A stretch of 64,000 nt of DNA from Coprinus comatus (taxonomy: Eukaryota > Basidiomycota > Agaricomycetes > Agaricales > Agaricaceae): positions 496,001 through 560,000 of the forward strand of contig JAWPGT010000004.1 in the NCBI GenBank assembly GCA_034638255.1, given 5' to 3'. Shown here in pieces: positions 15,342 to 26,388 of this stretch (position 1 is the first letter of the stretch; each line of letters begins with the position of its first letter). The position numbers and the translations under genes are program-made. The notes under the pieces are model-generated. The model searched no databases. It was not told where the DNA came from and saw nothing but the letters and a program-made list of their open reading frames with translations.

Positions 15342-18300
15342 GTTCTCAAAATTCGTCCGATCAATTTCCCACGACTATCTTGGCGCTTATTTTCTGTAAA
15401 TAAGCTAGTTCCACATATCTCTCTGCATGTTGGATACTGAGTTTTGAGCTTGGATTGATTCACATGTGTATACGTACAAAATAAATAAATAAATAAAACT
15501 GTTTTTGGTACTGTCCGGTCGCATAATAGACCCTTATCGCTACAATTTGTATTTTACGAGGATTGGTAAAGAAAAAAAGTTCATATACATATAATACCGG
15601 GTCGGCAACGCGCATAGCCCCTCATAGTACCCCCTTACTGTTTGTTAACAATAGGTAAAAATTTTTTCAGCCATTCGTGCAACTACGAAAGACATTTAGA
15701 TTTCCAAGATCATAAATGCTATAAATAATCTGAACATTCACCATACTCCCTCGGCTCTCCCACCTTACTTCATCTATCTATTATAACTCGTTCTCTTCTC
15801 CCACTTACAAAACAGGAACTTCTTCCATGTTTATTTAAGCAGCTATAAGCATAATTTCACAAAACTCGATTGCCCAAAAAAACACTAGTCCAGAGGACCA
15901 ATTTGATGGACGGAAAACTGAACCACTAAATTTGTGGATAGTATTAATACTGGCACTCGAGTTTTCCAAATTATTTTTATATCCAACTTTGCGGTAACAG
16001 TGCGTAGTGTGGTTGGAGCGACAAGGTGATACTTCAGTGGCCAAGCACCTTGAGAAACACGCGCTTTCAGGCTCGCAGGCAAAACACCACAAATTTAAGG
16101 CCTCGAGGACAATTCTGCAATTATGTCAGATACCTTGATATTTTTAGGACTTACAGCGGCGAATGTTGAGCATATAAAATCGGAGATAACAAATCCAACA
16201 TGAACCTTTCGGGTATAAATTTCCCGCTTTTAATGTAGCCACTCTACTCAACCTGGCACTAACGCAGTAGCATAAATAGGTTCCTCGAAAAGTATCACCG
16301 TATCACAACCTGAGAGTAACTAACACAATCCCTAATTTTGTGATTGCGTTTCACTTGAAATATGTCATCACTGACCTTCATCGACGCCACTGCGGTGGGC
16401 CCCATACTTTCAAACCTGCAGATGTACAATCAGACATTCAGGCTGTCGGTGTCAGTTAATAGTAGGGGTCTAGACCCCGGTTACAAGTATATCAGATGTA
16501 TCAACCACGGTCCTCCCTTGTTCCTTGAGTATTTGAGTCATCACCCCCGTTCAAAAAAAAAAATAATCAGAAGCTCGCAACTAAAGTTCATCCGTTAATC
16601 CAATACAAATACATCATATTTTTCATTAACATACAAACAATCGAACAATAACTTATGCACCAAGTTAGATGATCCAGTAGTATCATGTTCATTACTCACT
16701 TCAGCTGAACGTCCGCCGATTGGGACTCAAGTACTTAGAGTCTCAAGAATCCTCCTCGAATTTATTTAGTGACTGACCACTTGTTGATCTAGCATTACAG
16801 CCACCGACTTGTTCCTCGACAACTTCATCGACGTCATGATGTGATGGCGGTGCACAACGATATTGATGATGGCCAATGTTCTTGATACTGAAACCCTGTG
16901 CGGCGGCAAACATAGCTACATGTGGCATATGTTACAAGTTGTGAACGTTTGAACAACTGCATTTGAGAAATGATTGCACATGCGATTTCATCCATCATGC
17001 ATCATGTATGCCTCTTCCCATCTGGCATGAAGCATGATATCACCGACCACCATGAGTCAGTGTCGATGGAAAATATAAAAATATCTCTCGGCCCCCAGTT
17101 GCATACCAGCTTGGCCTATGCGACCCACTCTCTCATGATACATATTATCCATATCCCATCACAAATGCGGTGTTTCCACGGACTGCTTCTACAATTCCCA
17201 TCCAGCAGCACTAGCACCGATCTCCCAAGTCCATATTCACATTTTCTTTCTCACCATTCGATCGTTGCTACAAACAAGTCAGCTTGTTTTACTCTCTTTT
17301 GGAAGGAAAAATAATAACTTTAATCCATGGAGTAAGAGAACACTTAATATAACATATCTATCATCCATCGTAGCCTTAGTTTCCATCTTACATTTTGAAT
17401 TTCTGGTTGCTTCATAGGGCGGCCGCGTCATCGTCATCTGCTTTCCATGCCTACGGCAGATAGACAGCCGAGCAGACATGCTCTTGATGCAGTACTTATA
17501 TTTACACTGTAGCCTTTGAACTCTGCGACTTGATTCGATGATACCTTCGAAACAGCCGAAAAGAAGTTTCAACTTGAGAACATCAGTAAATACTTCCTCA
17601 GTAATCTGGGTGATCTAGACGATTACGGCACACACTAATCACCAAGAGAATTTCCCAGTTTCCCTCGACATTTCATGGGAACAATCGAAACAATTATTTT
17701 TCGATTTTCGAACGAGTGCCGAAACGCTAAGCCAGTTTAGTCATATGGTTTCCTCCCAACAAGTTCTCAAAGATTTGAATGTTCAAATTTCACTTCATCC
17801 TTAAGAAATATCTAAAACATCTGTTCATACAAACTCTAAGTATTTATGGTAATTTCCCTTAGGAGAAACTTGGAGGCCTAATGTTACAACCCAGATTTCG
17901 GTTATGAATGCTTGAGTGAAAGAGACTAGTTGTGGTTTCTCACGTATCCAAGAATTCTATATATTACACCACCATCAGAAACTTCAACGTGGAACATGAA
18001 AATGTAATCAAATTTTCCGACACGATACTCAAAACTTGGAATGAGGTGATAAATACAATGGAATCAGGAATATATGCATGATACGAACGGAGCAATGAAA
18101 TTGACAATAATCCAAATGAAGAGAGATTCAAACAGGTTACCGGAATGTGATCAACGGATATATAGATAAATATAGATATTTTTAGCGAGGGAAAGTAGAA
18201 CACCAAGTTTCCACAGAAACATTTGTTTAGAAAACAGGGAAGATGTCCGAAATGAAGCAGGCTGCTCCAACTTTTGGAGTAGAAAGGAAGAACGAGAAAA

Positions 18301-18506
18301 TCAGGTCATCGCAATGTAGAGGACAAAATCATAATGGCATCATCGAAGAACATGAGAGATATGAGTCCAGAGGGAGAGAGATAGAACAAGTCCAAGATCT
18401 TACACAAATTCGTTACGAAGGAGATAAAAAGATAATAGTTCGAAAGACATTTCAGGTTTGAAGCTGAAGGCCAACTATAACAATGCATGCTGGGTCACTA
18501 TATTGA
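15342..18506. other. Gene-poor 3.2-kb interval
   Basis: No gene I can support on either strand. The region is AT-rich, with many short homopolymers and a small AAAT run at 15480-15498. A minus-strand stretch at about 16.08-16.45 kb has splice-like joints (ESMGPTAVASMK before GTCAGT; GFVISDFICSTFAA before GTAAGT) but does not assemble into a recognisable protein. A possible minus-strand terminal exon sits at 16743-16928. Since the nearby DUF6534 gene is made of exons as short as 14 nt, a similarly split gene could be missed here. I saw no tRNA cloverleaf. Confidence 0.4.
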
Positions 18507-20791
18507 CTATTGATCAGATGATCGGTTGCTTTCAGCAGTGGAGGTTTCAGGAGGCGACATGATAATAGAATTTCGACGGCTTCCTGTTCTTTTTTGTTGT
18601 TGCTGCTGCTGAGACATATTTGTTGAAGCTGAAGATGGTGTAGGAGGTGGATGTGAACTGTCATTTCCATCGTTATAAGACGTCTGTCGTGTAAGCCCAG
18701 GTCTTTGGTTATCCCTCTCTCGTTCATGTCTTAAAGGACGTCCATGAGGATCTCGATAGGTCGGTTGGTGATTGGTATTGTGTTCCCTGTAAGGCTGCGG
18801 CGGTGACGACATACTCGGACCGGTTCTGGACTGATGCGACATTAAATCTGACTCGCGGTGGCGCGGGGGATCCAACCGAGTGGCGGAAACTGAAGAAGAT
18901 AACCACCTTCCGTCATACGGAGTAGGGGAACCGTTTCCGTCACTGTCGGCGGAGGGAACAGGTGGGGGTGGATGGCCACGGTTTTCCCGTTCCTGTGACC
19001 AAGTGGGCGAGGAAATGCGACGGGAGCCATCAGGTCGAACAGCTTCTGGTCGTAATCTTGGAAGTTCATTGTGTGGTGTACCAACAGAGGGGAAAGTATA
19101 AGATTCTGGCGGCCCCGAGCCTGCTCCATTGCGCAGCGGTTGTTTACCTTTCAGCCCAGCAGCTCCAGTCAGATCAGCACTATATCGTCGGCCCGAAGTA
19201 GCATTCCGCAAAGCGTCTTCTAAATCATCGATTCGGCGACGTAAACCCAGTATTTCAGACTTCATGCCAGATACCCTTTTTTCTACGGCAGCCTCAATCG
19301 TATCATTAAGCTTTTCCTGCTGCTGGGATAGAGTTTGGATAAGCGCATTCGACCGCTGTAATTGCTCTCCCAGCCATGACTTGAGGTGTTTGGAGTCGTT
19401 CAAAGCATCATAGAAGACTTCGAAAGGTGTTAGGAACGCGCTCTTGTCACCTGAGTAGCCAGGGTGATGAAGAGAAGCAGGAGTAGGTGGTACAAGGGTT
19501 GTGGCGATGGGAACACTTGCTGCAGGAGGCGAACGGCGGGAAAGCGAAACCATGGGCACGGCTGTTGCAGGAGGTCGTAGCATAGATAACCTAGTAGGAG
19601 TCGGTGGAACATTGGATGAAATCTTACGCGTAACGTTCGCTCCTAGTACGGGGGGTAGACGCGGCAGAGCCATTGCAAGGCGAGAAGATTGGTATGCGCC
19701 CTGGCCAGCATGGGGGATAGGTGGAGCACTCTGTATTGAAGGCTGTAGTTGATCTGAAGACTGGTCTTCCCTGGGGCTAATTAGGATGTCCGCAGGCTTT
19801 TTCTTACCCGCGCCGCCAAGCATATCTGCTCGACGACGGGCAAAGCTGATGGGCGGGTGAGGGAGACTGTGATCCAGTGGCGGAACTGCAGAAGTTGGAG
19901 GAAGCAGGTGAGGTTGGCTCTGACCCGTGCCGGGATTAGGGCTAGGAGGCATTGCAGTCAGTTGGCTTGAGATGGCGACTCGTCGTCCAGTTGTATTCGT
20001 GTTAGGACTGCGACGGGAGCGTAATGGAGCAGAATTCCTAGACGTGGGAGCGGATATACGTTCTTCTGAAGGAGGAGGTGGAGGGTTGGTGGAGGATGAA
20101 GGGGAGGACGTTGTGGCGACGTTGTTACCCCGCCGTTGTTCAATGAGCATCTTCTGCTTGCTCATGACACCGAGGGATGATCGAACTTGTTCCAAGGCGA
20201 CGGGGTTGTCACGGTCGATGGTGAAGCCCATGACGACTGGTGATATAGGAGTAGAATTTGTCTGATCTGGGGGCGGGCGGACGTCTGTTTTGAGGGGGTG
20301 AGGGGGACCACTGACAGTGACCCTGCGCTTTTTCAGTGGAGAGGCATTGGGATTTGAAGCCCCAGCGTCTGCGAGTGGCATCTGGTGGTCATGTTGCTCT
20401 TCCTGGGAGGTAGATTCAGTGGGCAGGTCCTGATCCTGCTCCTCCTTGACGTGTACGAGACGCGGTGAGGGACGGGTTCTGGATAGAGCGGGAAGACGAT
20501 TAAATCGGAAGAAAGGATGAGGATGAACAAGGGTACACACTCTTCGTCCGAGGGCTCGTCGTCGCGTGAACTGGACGTGATGTCCTTGTGAGCACGCTTC
20601 CTAGCAGAGGACTTACGGTCTGTGTTGTCGGAGGGACAGAGTCTGTTGCGGTTGTTGTCGACGCGGTAGTCGTTGCGGGGCTGGATTGGAGGGAGGGCGT
20701 TGTTTGGCTGGTGGATTGCGGAGAGATGCTGAGGACCAAAAGCTTGGGCAAAGGTGGGGAGGGACTGGACTGAGGCATGGTTGTTTGCCAT
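18507..20791 (-). CDS. Low-complexity coiled-coil protein, function unknown
   Basis: Two exons (20541-20791 and 18507-20478) join as DEPSDEE|TRPSPRL in frame and give 740 aa. Most of the protein is disordered, rich in Pro, Ser, Arg and Asn. A basic patch PLKKRRVTVSG could be a nuclear localisation signal. The only folded-looking part is SKHLKSWLGEQLQRSNALIQ with TLSQQQEKLNDTIEAAVEKR and LGLRRRIDDLEDALRNA, a coiled coil of about 70 residues preceded by LTPFEVFYDALND. Near the C-terminus there is a short glutamine run (SQQQQQQKRTGSRR). I do not recognise the family. It ends 93 bp downstream of RTT109 in the same orientation. Nuclear location is only an inference. Confidence 0.75.
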
Positions 20792-20884
20792 GGTGGTGGT
20801 GGGAGGGAAGAAGAGTTTAATTAATAATTTCTTCAGTCGTTATGACAGCCGTCATCACAAAAAAATACATATCATATCATACAT

Positions 20885-22390
20885 CTACACAACCCGTTTC
20901 TTCTTCCGCGCAGTAAGTACTGTCACAACAGGGGCTCCACCCCCCTCACCTCCTCCTCCACTCACATTCTCCACATTCTCCACCAACACCCGCCCATAGA
21001 TCGCTGCCTCATACGTCTCTATCGATGCAGCCGGCTCTGGGAACGGGTTGGGAGTAACTTCCACCATTTCTCGTCCTTTACGTGGTGGAGTACTGGGCGG
21101 AGCAAGTAGCGTGGAATTCGACCGTTCTCGGGGTTCTGGCGTAGAACTACGCCCATTGTTCTTTCCACCTGACGGAATCCCTTCACATAGCCGCTTAATC
21201 GTGCTTTCAAGGGTCTCAGTAGCTTGAATGCCTCGCTCCTTAGTGGAAAATTCTACTCCCGTCGTCAGTGTTGTCAGAACTCGCTTCACGATCTGTGAGG
21301 ACACCTGACCCGGTTTAGGTTCAAGGGGCGAGGGGACATAATGCTTGTCCTTCGCTTTATCCGTCTCCGGCCCTGCCTTCGAGATAATCAAGGTAAAAAA
21401 CCCTGTCACAGCTCCGGCAACACATTCCTGTCGAAAAGACATACGTTCCCAAAATTCGTCAGCATCCACCTTTCCCAACTCCCCTATAGGCTTGTCGTCC
21501 TTCTTCTCTTTTTCTTTTTCTTTTTCTTTTTCGGTAGTTTCTATATCTTTATGCTGTTTGCTATCATCCATTGATGTTGCCGTTTTTGCTCGTTTGCGTG
21601 CTGGAGACTTGACCTCACCTCCGGTCGTGTAAGCAATTTCATCCAGAAACCTCGATTTCGGGTCATCCTCAAAGTACGGAATATAGTGACCCAGGTTGTT
21701 GGTCTGAGTGTCGGTTGGGCAGGGTAATGGATTCGAGCGGGTATAAGGATGTCCGTACTGCCAACCAACATCCGAAGATACAATTTTGAGTGAATATTCA
21801 GCCTCCAACTGACCGAACCCAGGCAATAAATAATACAACTGCACTTTTGTCGTCTTATCCATATCCAGGGCGACCTGGGATAAAACACGCTTCCACCATG
21901 CGCAGAGTTTGACATCGCTCAGTGGTCGTTTTCCCTCGAAATCTGACGAATTGGGGAATAAATATTGTCCCTGAGCTCGCGCAAATAGTTGGATCCAAAC
22001 ATGATCCACATTGAGAGGACGTGTGGTAGGTTTGGCATAGTAATTAATGAATGCCTGAACTAGCGCACGCGTCGGACTAGTGCCACTGGACTGTCCTGTT
22101 GAGTCAACCTTACAGACGTAAAGGATGGCAGAGGACGAGCTGGGTATATGAAATAATATTCCCTCGATCGCAGTCACCAAAACCCGCGGGCTGTCCGGAT
22201 TGCGTTGTTCAGACAAGAGGACTAAGATATCCTGGACAAATGTTCTCGGACGGGGCTTTGCGAACTGGAAAAGCGATGTGTTTCGACGTGGTGCGGACTG
22301 CAGAACATGGATATGGAATTCGCGTGTGCCGGGAAGAGTGCGGAGGGCGTTGAGCAGGACATCGCGGAGGATTGGTGTTGCCTCTGCCAT
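20885..22390 (-). CDS. RTT109: Histone acetyltransferase RTT109 (H3K56)
   Basis: Fungal acetyltransferase that marks new histone H3 at K56 with a histone chaperone. A single 501-aa exon. Family features in order: LRTLPGTREFHIHVLQSAPR at the N-terminus; VTAIEGILFHIPSSSSAILY with VCKVDSTG; VWIQLFARAQGQYLFPNS with LSDVKLCAWWKRVLSQ, the WWK signature; YYLLPGFGQLEAE; then DEFWERMSFRQECVAGAVTG, the conserved FRQEC segment. Between them lies an insert with SPARKRAKT and an Glu-Lys repeat made by four CTTTTT units. The C-terminus is disordered with a short acidic/basic tail ending ARKKKRVV. It is distinct from p300/CBP in sequence but related in fold (established for the family). Confidence 0.88.
   Translation of the reverse strand: MAEATPILRDVLLNALRTLPGTREFHIHVLQSAPRRNTSLFQFAKPRPRTFVQDILVLLSEQRNPDSPRVLVTAIEGILFHIPSSSSAILYVCKVDSTGQSSGTSPTRALVQAFINYYAKPTTRPLNVDHVWIQLFARAQGQYLFPNSSDFEGKRPLSDVKLCAWWKRVLSQVALDMDKTTKVQLYYLLPGFGQLEAEYSLKIVSSDVGWQYGHPYTRSNPLPCPTDTQTNNLGHYIPYFEDDPKSRFLDEIAYTTGGEVKSPARKRAKTATSMDDSKQHKDIETTEKEKEKEKEKKDDKPIGELGKVDADEFWERMSFRQECVAGAVTGFFTLIISKAGPETDKAKDKHYVPSPLEPKPGQVSSQIVKRVLTTLTTGVEFSTKERGIQATETLESTIKRLCEGIPSGGKNNGRSSTPEPRERSNSTLLAPPSTPPRKGREMVEVTPNPFPEPAASIETYEAAIYGRVLVENVENVSGGGGEGGGAPVVTVLTARKKKRVV
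21508..21531. repeat. Hexanucleotide repeat (CTTTTT)4 coding for Glu-Lys run in RTT109
   Basis: Four perfect CTTTTT units on the plus strand, read as alternating Glu and Lys codons on the coding strand (KEKEKEKEKK). It sits in the charged, probably flexible insert of RTT109 and could vary in length between strains. Confidence 0.9.
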
Positions 22391-23643
22391 CGGTGGACCG
22401 TGAGAATTTGTTTATCCTTCTCCGGAAACAGGGGGATCATTCATTAGGATTTCAATATCAATCAGAACACATAGCATTCTCGCAAAATGCTTTTACGCAC
22501 ATTGTATTCTTGTTCTTCTGTCATCAGAAACACTTGTTCTCAACCGGATTTCCCACTGCCACAATGATTCTCTTGTTCCTTTTTTTTTTTTTGAGCATCG
22601 GATAATACCCCTGGCTGTTTAAAGAACAACAACTGCCCCACATCTGTATAGTGACTCATAGTGTATCATATCATTTATTGATTCGCAGGAACGGATTACA
22701 CCTCTTGTACCACGCGATCTCCGTAAAAAAAAAAAAATACCAAAATAATACTAGTTCAAGCCAATACTACTATCATCCATTACACCTGTCCAATACCTCG
22801 GTTCCACAAATATACTTACTTCTCCAACATGCTACGAACCGGAAAGAGACAAACATGATATGTTACAACACTCCTTCCGAGTTTCAACTTCTTTCGATCA
22901 TCTTTTCTAGAAAAATTTCGAATGGGAGTTTGAATCGCGGACCAACTAGCCTTTCAATTGGCACCCCATGGAAGCTACCCTATCCATTCATATCTCGTCA
23001 TGAGGTCAAAGTATAGTGGATACCAGCGGCCCCGCCAAGAAACCCTGGATGAAAAAAAAAAATCCAGCTTTGGGCTCCATTTGAACATACTAAGTACATA
23101 TGTACTAGTGGAATGACGCTGAAATGACATGACGCCTTAGTCCTGGTTATACTCACCCGCGCATAAGGGTCGGTCAGCCACTAAGCGATATCGACTAGCC
23201 AACTTTCAGATAAATGGATATATCCCACATCATACAGAAGAAAATACAACTAGTACCCGATACTGCGTATCTGGGTATCTTTTTTCCTCAGGCCGACCGA
23301 TACATATGTGCTCAATCATAAGTATACTGAATGCGCAGCGGAACCACAAGATAAGACTTCTGGAAAAACAGAATTGCTTCTACCCCTCTCAAAAGAGAAC
23401 CTCTCTTCAGGCTGTCATAAGGTCATCCCAGCCAACCCCGTACCCCGGAATTCCAAATGCTTTTTGAGAAACACACCCGAAGGTTAATTTAGGGGTTGGC
23501 GGTAGTGGAGTGGCTGTAACCTAATTCCTCCACGTAGCAGCTTTTCCCCGTCGAAGGTGTGTTTGGCTATTGGTAATAATATAATAAAACAACGCCACGA
23601 CCCATGTTAGTTTAAGTATCAAAAAAACTCCGATTCACTAAAG
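22391..23643. other. Intergenic between RTT109 and DUF6534 gene
   Basis: No gene supported. It should hold the RTT109 promoter (22391 upward) and the 3' flank of the DUF6534 gene. There are poly-T at 22580-22591 and poly-A at 22724-22736. The longest plus-strand ORF (22651-23016) has no family features, is rich in Ser, Tyr and His, and looks like chance. Confidence 0.4.
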
Positions 23644-25867
23644 TTAAATGAAAAAGCGAAAGCGTACCTCCGGATCACTCTTAGAGTATGTTGCAGTATG
23701 CACTTTAACTGCGAGTACACCTGTAGCACTTGATTTCGAGCTTATACCATGACGGGAAGTCTGTCGTTGATGTTGAATCGACTGCCGTTCTACCGTAACA
23801 GGAGATATGTAAGATAGATGCAAGAAAGTTCCTTCGGGAGGGTTAGCCCGTTCCCTCAAGAAATCTCGACTGTTTAGTCTAAGGTTCAAACAAAGCATAG
23901 AATTAGTACTCATAAAGTAAAGCTAAAAGTAGGCAACACTCAACGCAGCGAGCAGTGAATTGACGTAGCCTGTAAAACGTAATAATGTCAGCCTTTTATC
24001 AAGCACGAAGTTACCTTGCTAGAATTCTCGACACACTGTGTGTGGAGTGGAATTTTGATTCTACCGGTCCGTACTCACATTTTCCGAGGATCCAAAAAAC
24101 CGCAAGCCAGACATAACTAGAAGGCAGCGTGGCGAACTAGATATTGTTGAGTTAAAGGGTCCCGATATACCAAAGACGTTAAAATAGTAAGATTCACCGT
24201 CACCACGTTGATTATCGCTAGGATGCTTTTGGGTATATATATCAGAAGCCAGTTCATATACTCTACTGGCACCGAAATTATTTTGACGCTGACCTAGTAA
24301 TGAGACCAGTTGTCAAGCTATATGCTATCAATGTCGAAATGAGTGAATCTGTCCTATTAACCCGCGAACATTGAGAGATTGTATATATGAACTTGGTCCA
24401 TCGCACCTCTTGAACCCTGTCCTATTTTGCAACAAGTAGTAACACAAGGAACATGCAATGATTACGTCCGCTGCTGCGGCACTCCCAAGACCAGTACTAG
24501 TGACCCACTGCGGTATCAATCAATGTACAGTATGTGAGCGGGGAGGGCACATGTTCATCAAGGGATTTCCACGAACGATCAGTTTTGAAAACTCGGCGCT
24601 ATCCGCGAGAAGGAATCTTGTCGGTTTGAATGAGTTATAATATCCAACGGGCGGCGGAAATAAACCAACATACTCTTCCACAGTAAAAACTAAAGTCAGA
24701 GTAGGTGTTAATTTAATTTGACTTATTCGTGAGTCATGGAGACTTGCCTATACCCAAGCCTGAAATGGTGCGCTAAGCTCATTTACCACATTACCATACG
24801 TTTTATATCACTCACCGAAATGAACAAAGGCCAAGAGAACCTTGTTAAGTTAGTCGACGTGGGGCACATTAAAGCATGGTAAGCGACCTACAATTATTGC
24901 GGTCAATATTCGATTTCCGGACACTGGTACTGATCAGTCACTCCCTTTTTTAACTCGGATTAAAGACTCACAGATCAGTACTCGGCGAGCGAAGAAGCTA
25001 AAAAAATGTTGGGATTTCTATTTCTTCTTTGCCCAGCACTAAACCGACATACCATTCAACAATAACTCCGATTAAGCCCTTGTAACATGGTGAGAGGGTG
25101 ATTATTTCCTATCAAATGGAACAAAGCCCACATTACAATCTGTTTGAAGCTAATGCCAAATACGAAAAAACATTATTGGGAATGTTGTGAAAACGAGGTG
25201 TGAAATAAACCAACGTTCATGCTCCTATTTGAAGGAGTTATAAATAGTTCAACCTCCATGATCAAACATTAATATCTCACCAGTCGGGCTTGCGGAACGC
25301 GTCCTCATTGGAGAAATTTATGATGAGGTACCTGTATCATCAATGTAAGAGATCGAGGCTAGGTATTGATGTTTTGTTAGCTGACCAGTATACGGATATA
25401 ATGCATAGAATCAAGTGGGCTGTATCAAGAAACCTTTCGCGTTCAAGTTAGTAAATGGACCGTCACTAGGTCCCAGGGTTACATCACAGTAACTGAGAGC
25501 AAGTACCAGACGACTGCCACCTGGATTGACATTCTCGTCAACGTCCGAAACTACAACTTGAGCACACAAGGACCTACCAGTGCCTTTAGAGACCTTGAAT
25601 CTTTAGGGTACGCTCTACCTACGTTTTCAACTGAGGAGTTCTTACTACCAGACAATATCATACACACACCTAAAGTAGAGAAACCTTAATAATGGGTATC
25701 AGCTAGTGTTTTGACAAATTATAAAATTTGTTCACGTTTGCAATAAGGTGATTCCATATAAACTGGAGCAGGAGTCAGAAATGATTGTGTCAGTAGAAGA
25801 AACCGTACACTGATGCCACTATCAGACCGATAAACGCGGCACCAAAGGTTATATGGGCAGCCGTCAT
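23644..25867 (-). CDS. DUF6534-type seven-helix membrane protein, finely split gene
   Basis: Assembled by hand from about 14 small exons. Start ATG 25867: MTAAHITFGAAFIGLIVASV|LYGITLLQT|FLYFR|AYPKDSRSLKAL|VAVVW|FLDTAHLILCIISVYW|YLIINFSNEDAFRKPDW. After one or two exons I could not place cleanly (about 25.10-25.23 kb) come GLIGVIVEW|CFFARRVLI|PVSGNRILTAII|VLLAFVHFG|LGI|VFTVEEYVGLF. Then STGLGSAAAADVIIACSLC, NRTGFKR|TDSLISTLIAYSLTTGLITS and FATLPSSYVWLAVFWILGKC|YVNSLLAALNSRDFLRERA. The AADVxIxxSLxYYL...RTGFKRTDSLI...TGLxTS and YVNSLLAxLNSR blocks are the DUF6534 hallmarks. Exons of 14 (25507-25520), 15 (25670-25684) and 27 nt (25736-25762) occur, and one intron appears to start GCAAGT. Function of the family is unknown. 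The final tail may differ from my reading. Confidence 0.8.
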
Positions 25868-26388
25868 GATACTCAAAGGGCTTGTTAGATAATCGTAACT
25901 TGGTGGCGAAACAAGGAAAGTGGGGGAGATGCTGTGAACTTAAATTTACCCATCGTCAGCACATATAAGTATGTAGGGATTTGCTATACGTTTTCATAAG
26001 GGACCACATAGCAATGCAGGACAGTGTACTCAAGTGGTCTTCTTGAAGCCTTGGGCGTTGACCGAATACTGCAATGGGGCTCCCAAGAGCGTGTGATAAG
26101 TGTGTGTACTGAGAACCACAAGAAGTAAGCGGTGACAATAAATAGCATCATTACGTCTTCAAAGTCTGTTGCTGAGCGAACCATTTTTGTGACGGAAAAA
26201 CAGTGTGGTATAGGAAGGGAAAATATGTACTTTATGGATTATAGCTACCCAAGGCATCGATCAGACGAGTAAACCTGTGTGAAGTGGAGTACTTACAAAT
26301 TACAAAGCATTGCCCTCGAAGAAACACAAAAACCAACATATATGCTACACAGTGCGAATTACAGATGCAAGGGTGGGAACGGATGACA
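25868..26388. other. Intergenic upstream of DUF6534 gene / 3' flank of CUL1
   Basis: No gene supported. A minus-strand ORF at 25984-26184 begins MVRSATDFEDVMMLFIVTAY and is hydrophobic, but it does not match the start of the DUF6534 family and is not needed to complete it. An upstream exon cannot be excluded. Confidence 0.35.

Noticed and set aside
18243..18461. 72-codon plus-strand ORF
   Set aside because: Charged, short, without family match, next to the 3' end of a gene on the other strand.
25081..25200. DUF6534 gene as a pseudogene
   Set aside because: Apparent frame breaks vanished once short introns were placed at several joints; one interval is unresolved but a disabling change is not shown.
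25984..26184. Hydrophobic minus ORF as a first exon of the DUF6534 gene
   Set aside because: The family start (FGAAFIGLIVASVLYG) is already supplied by ATG 25867, and the ORF does not match any family segment.
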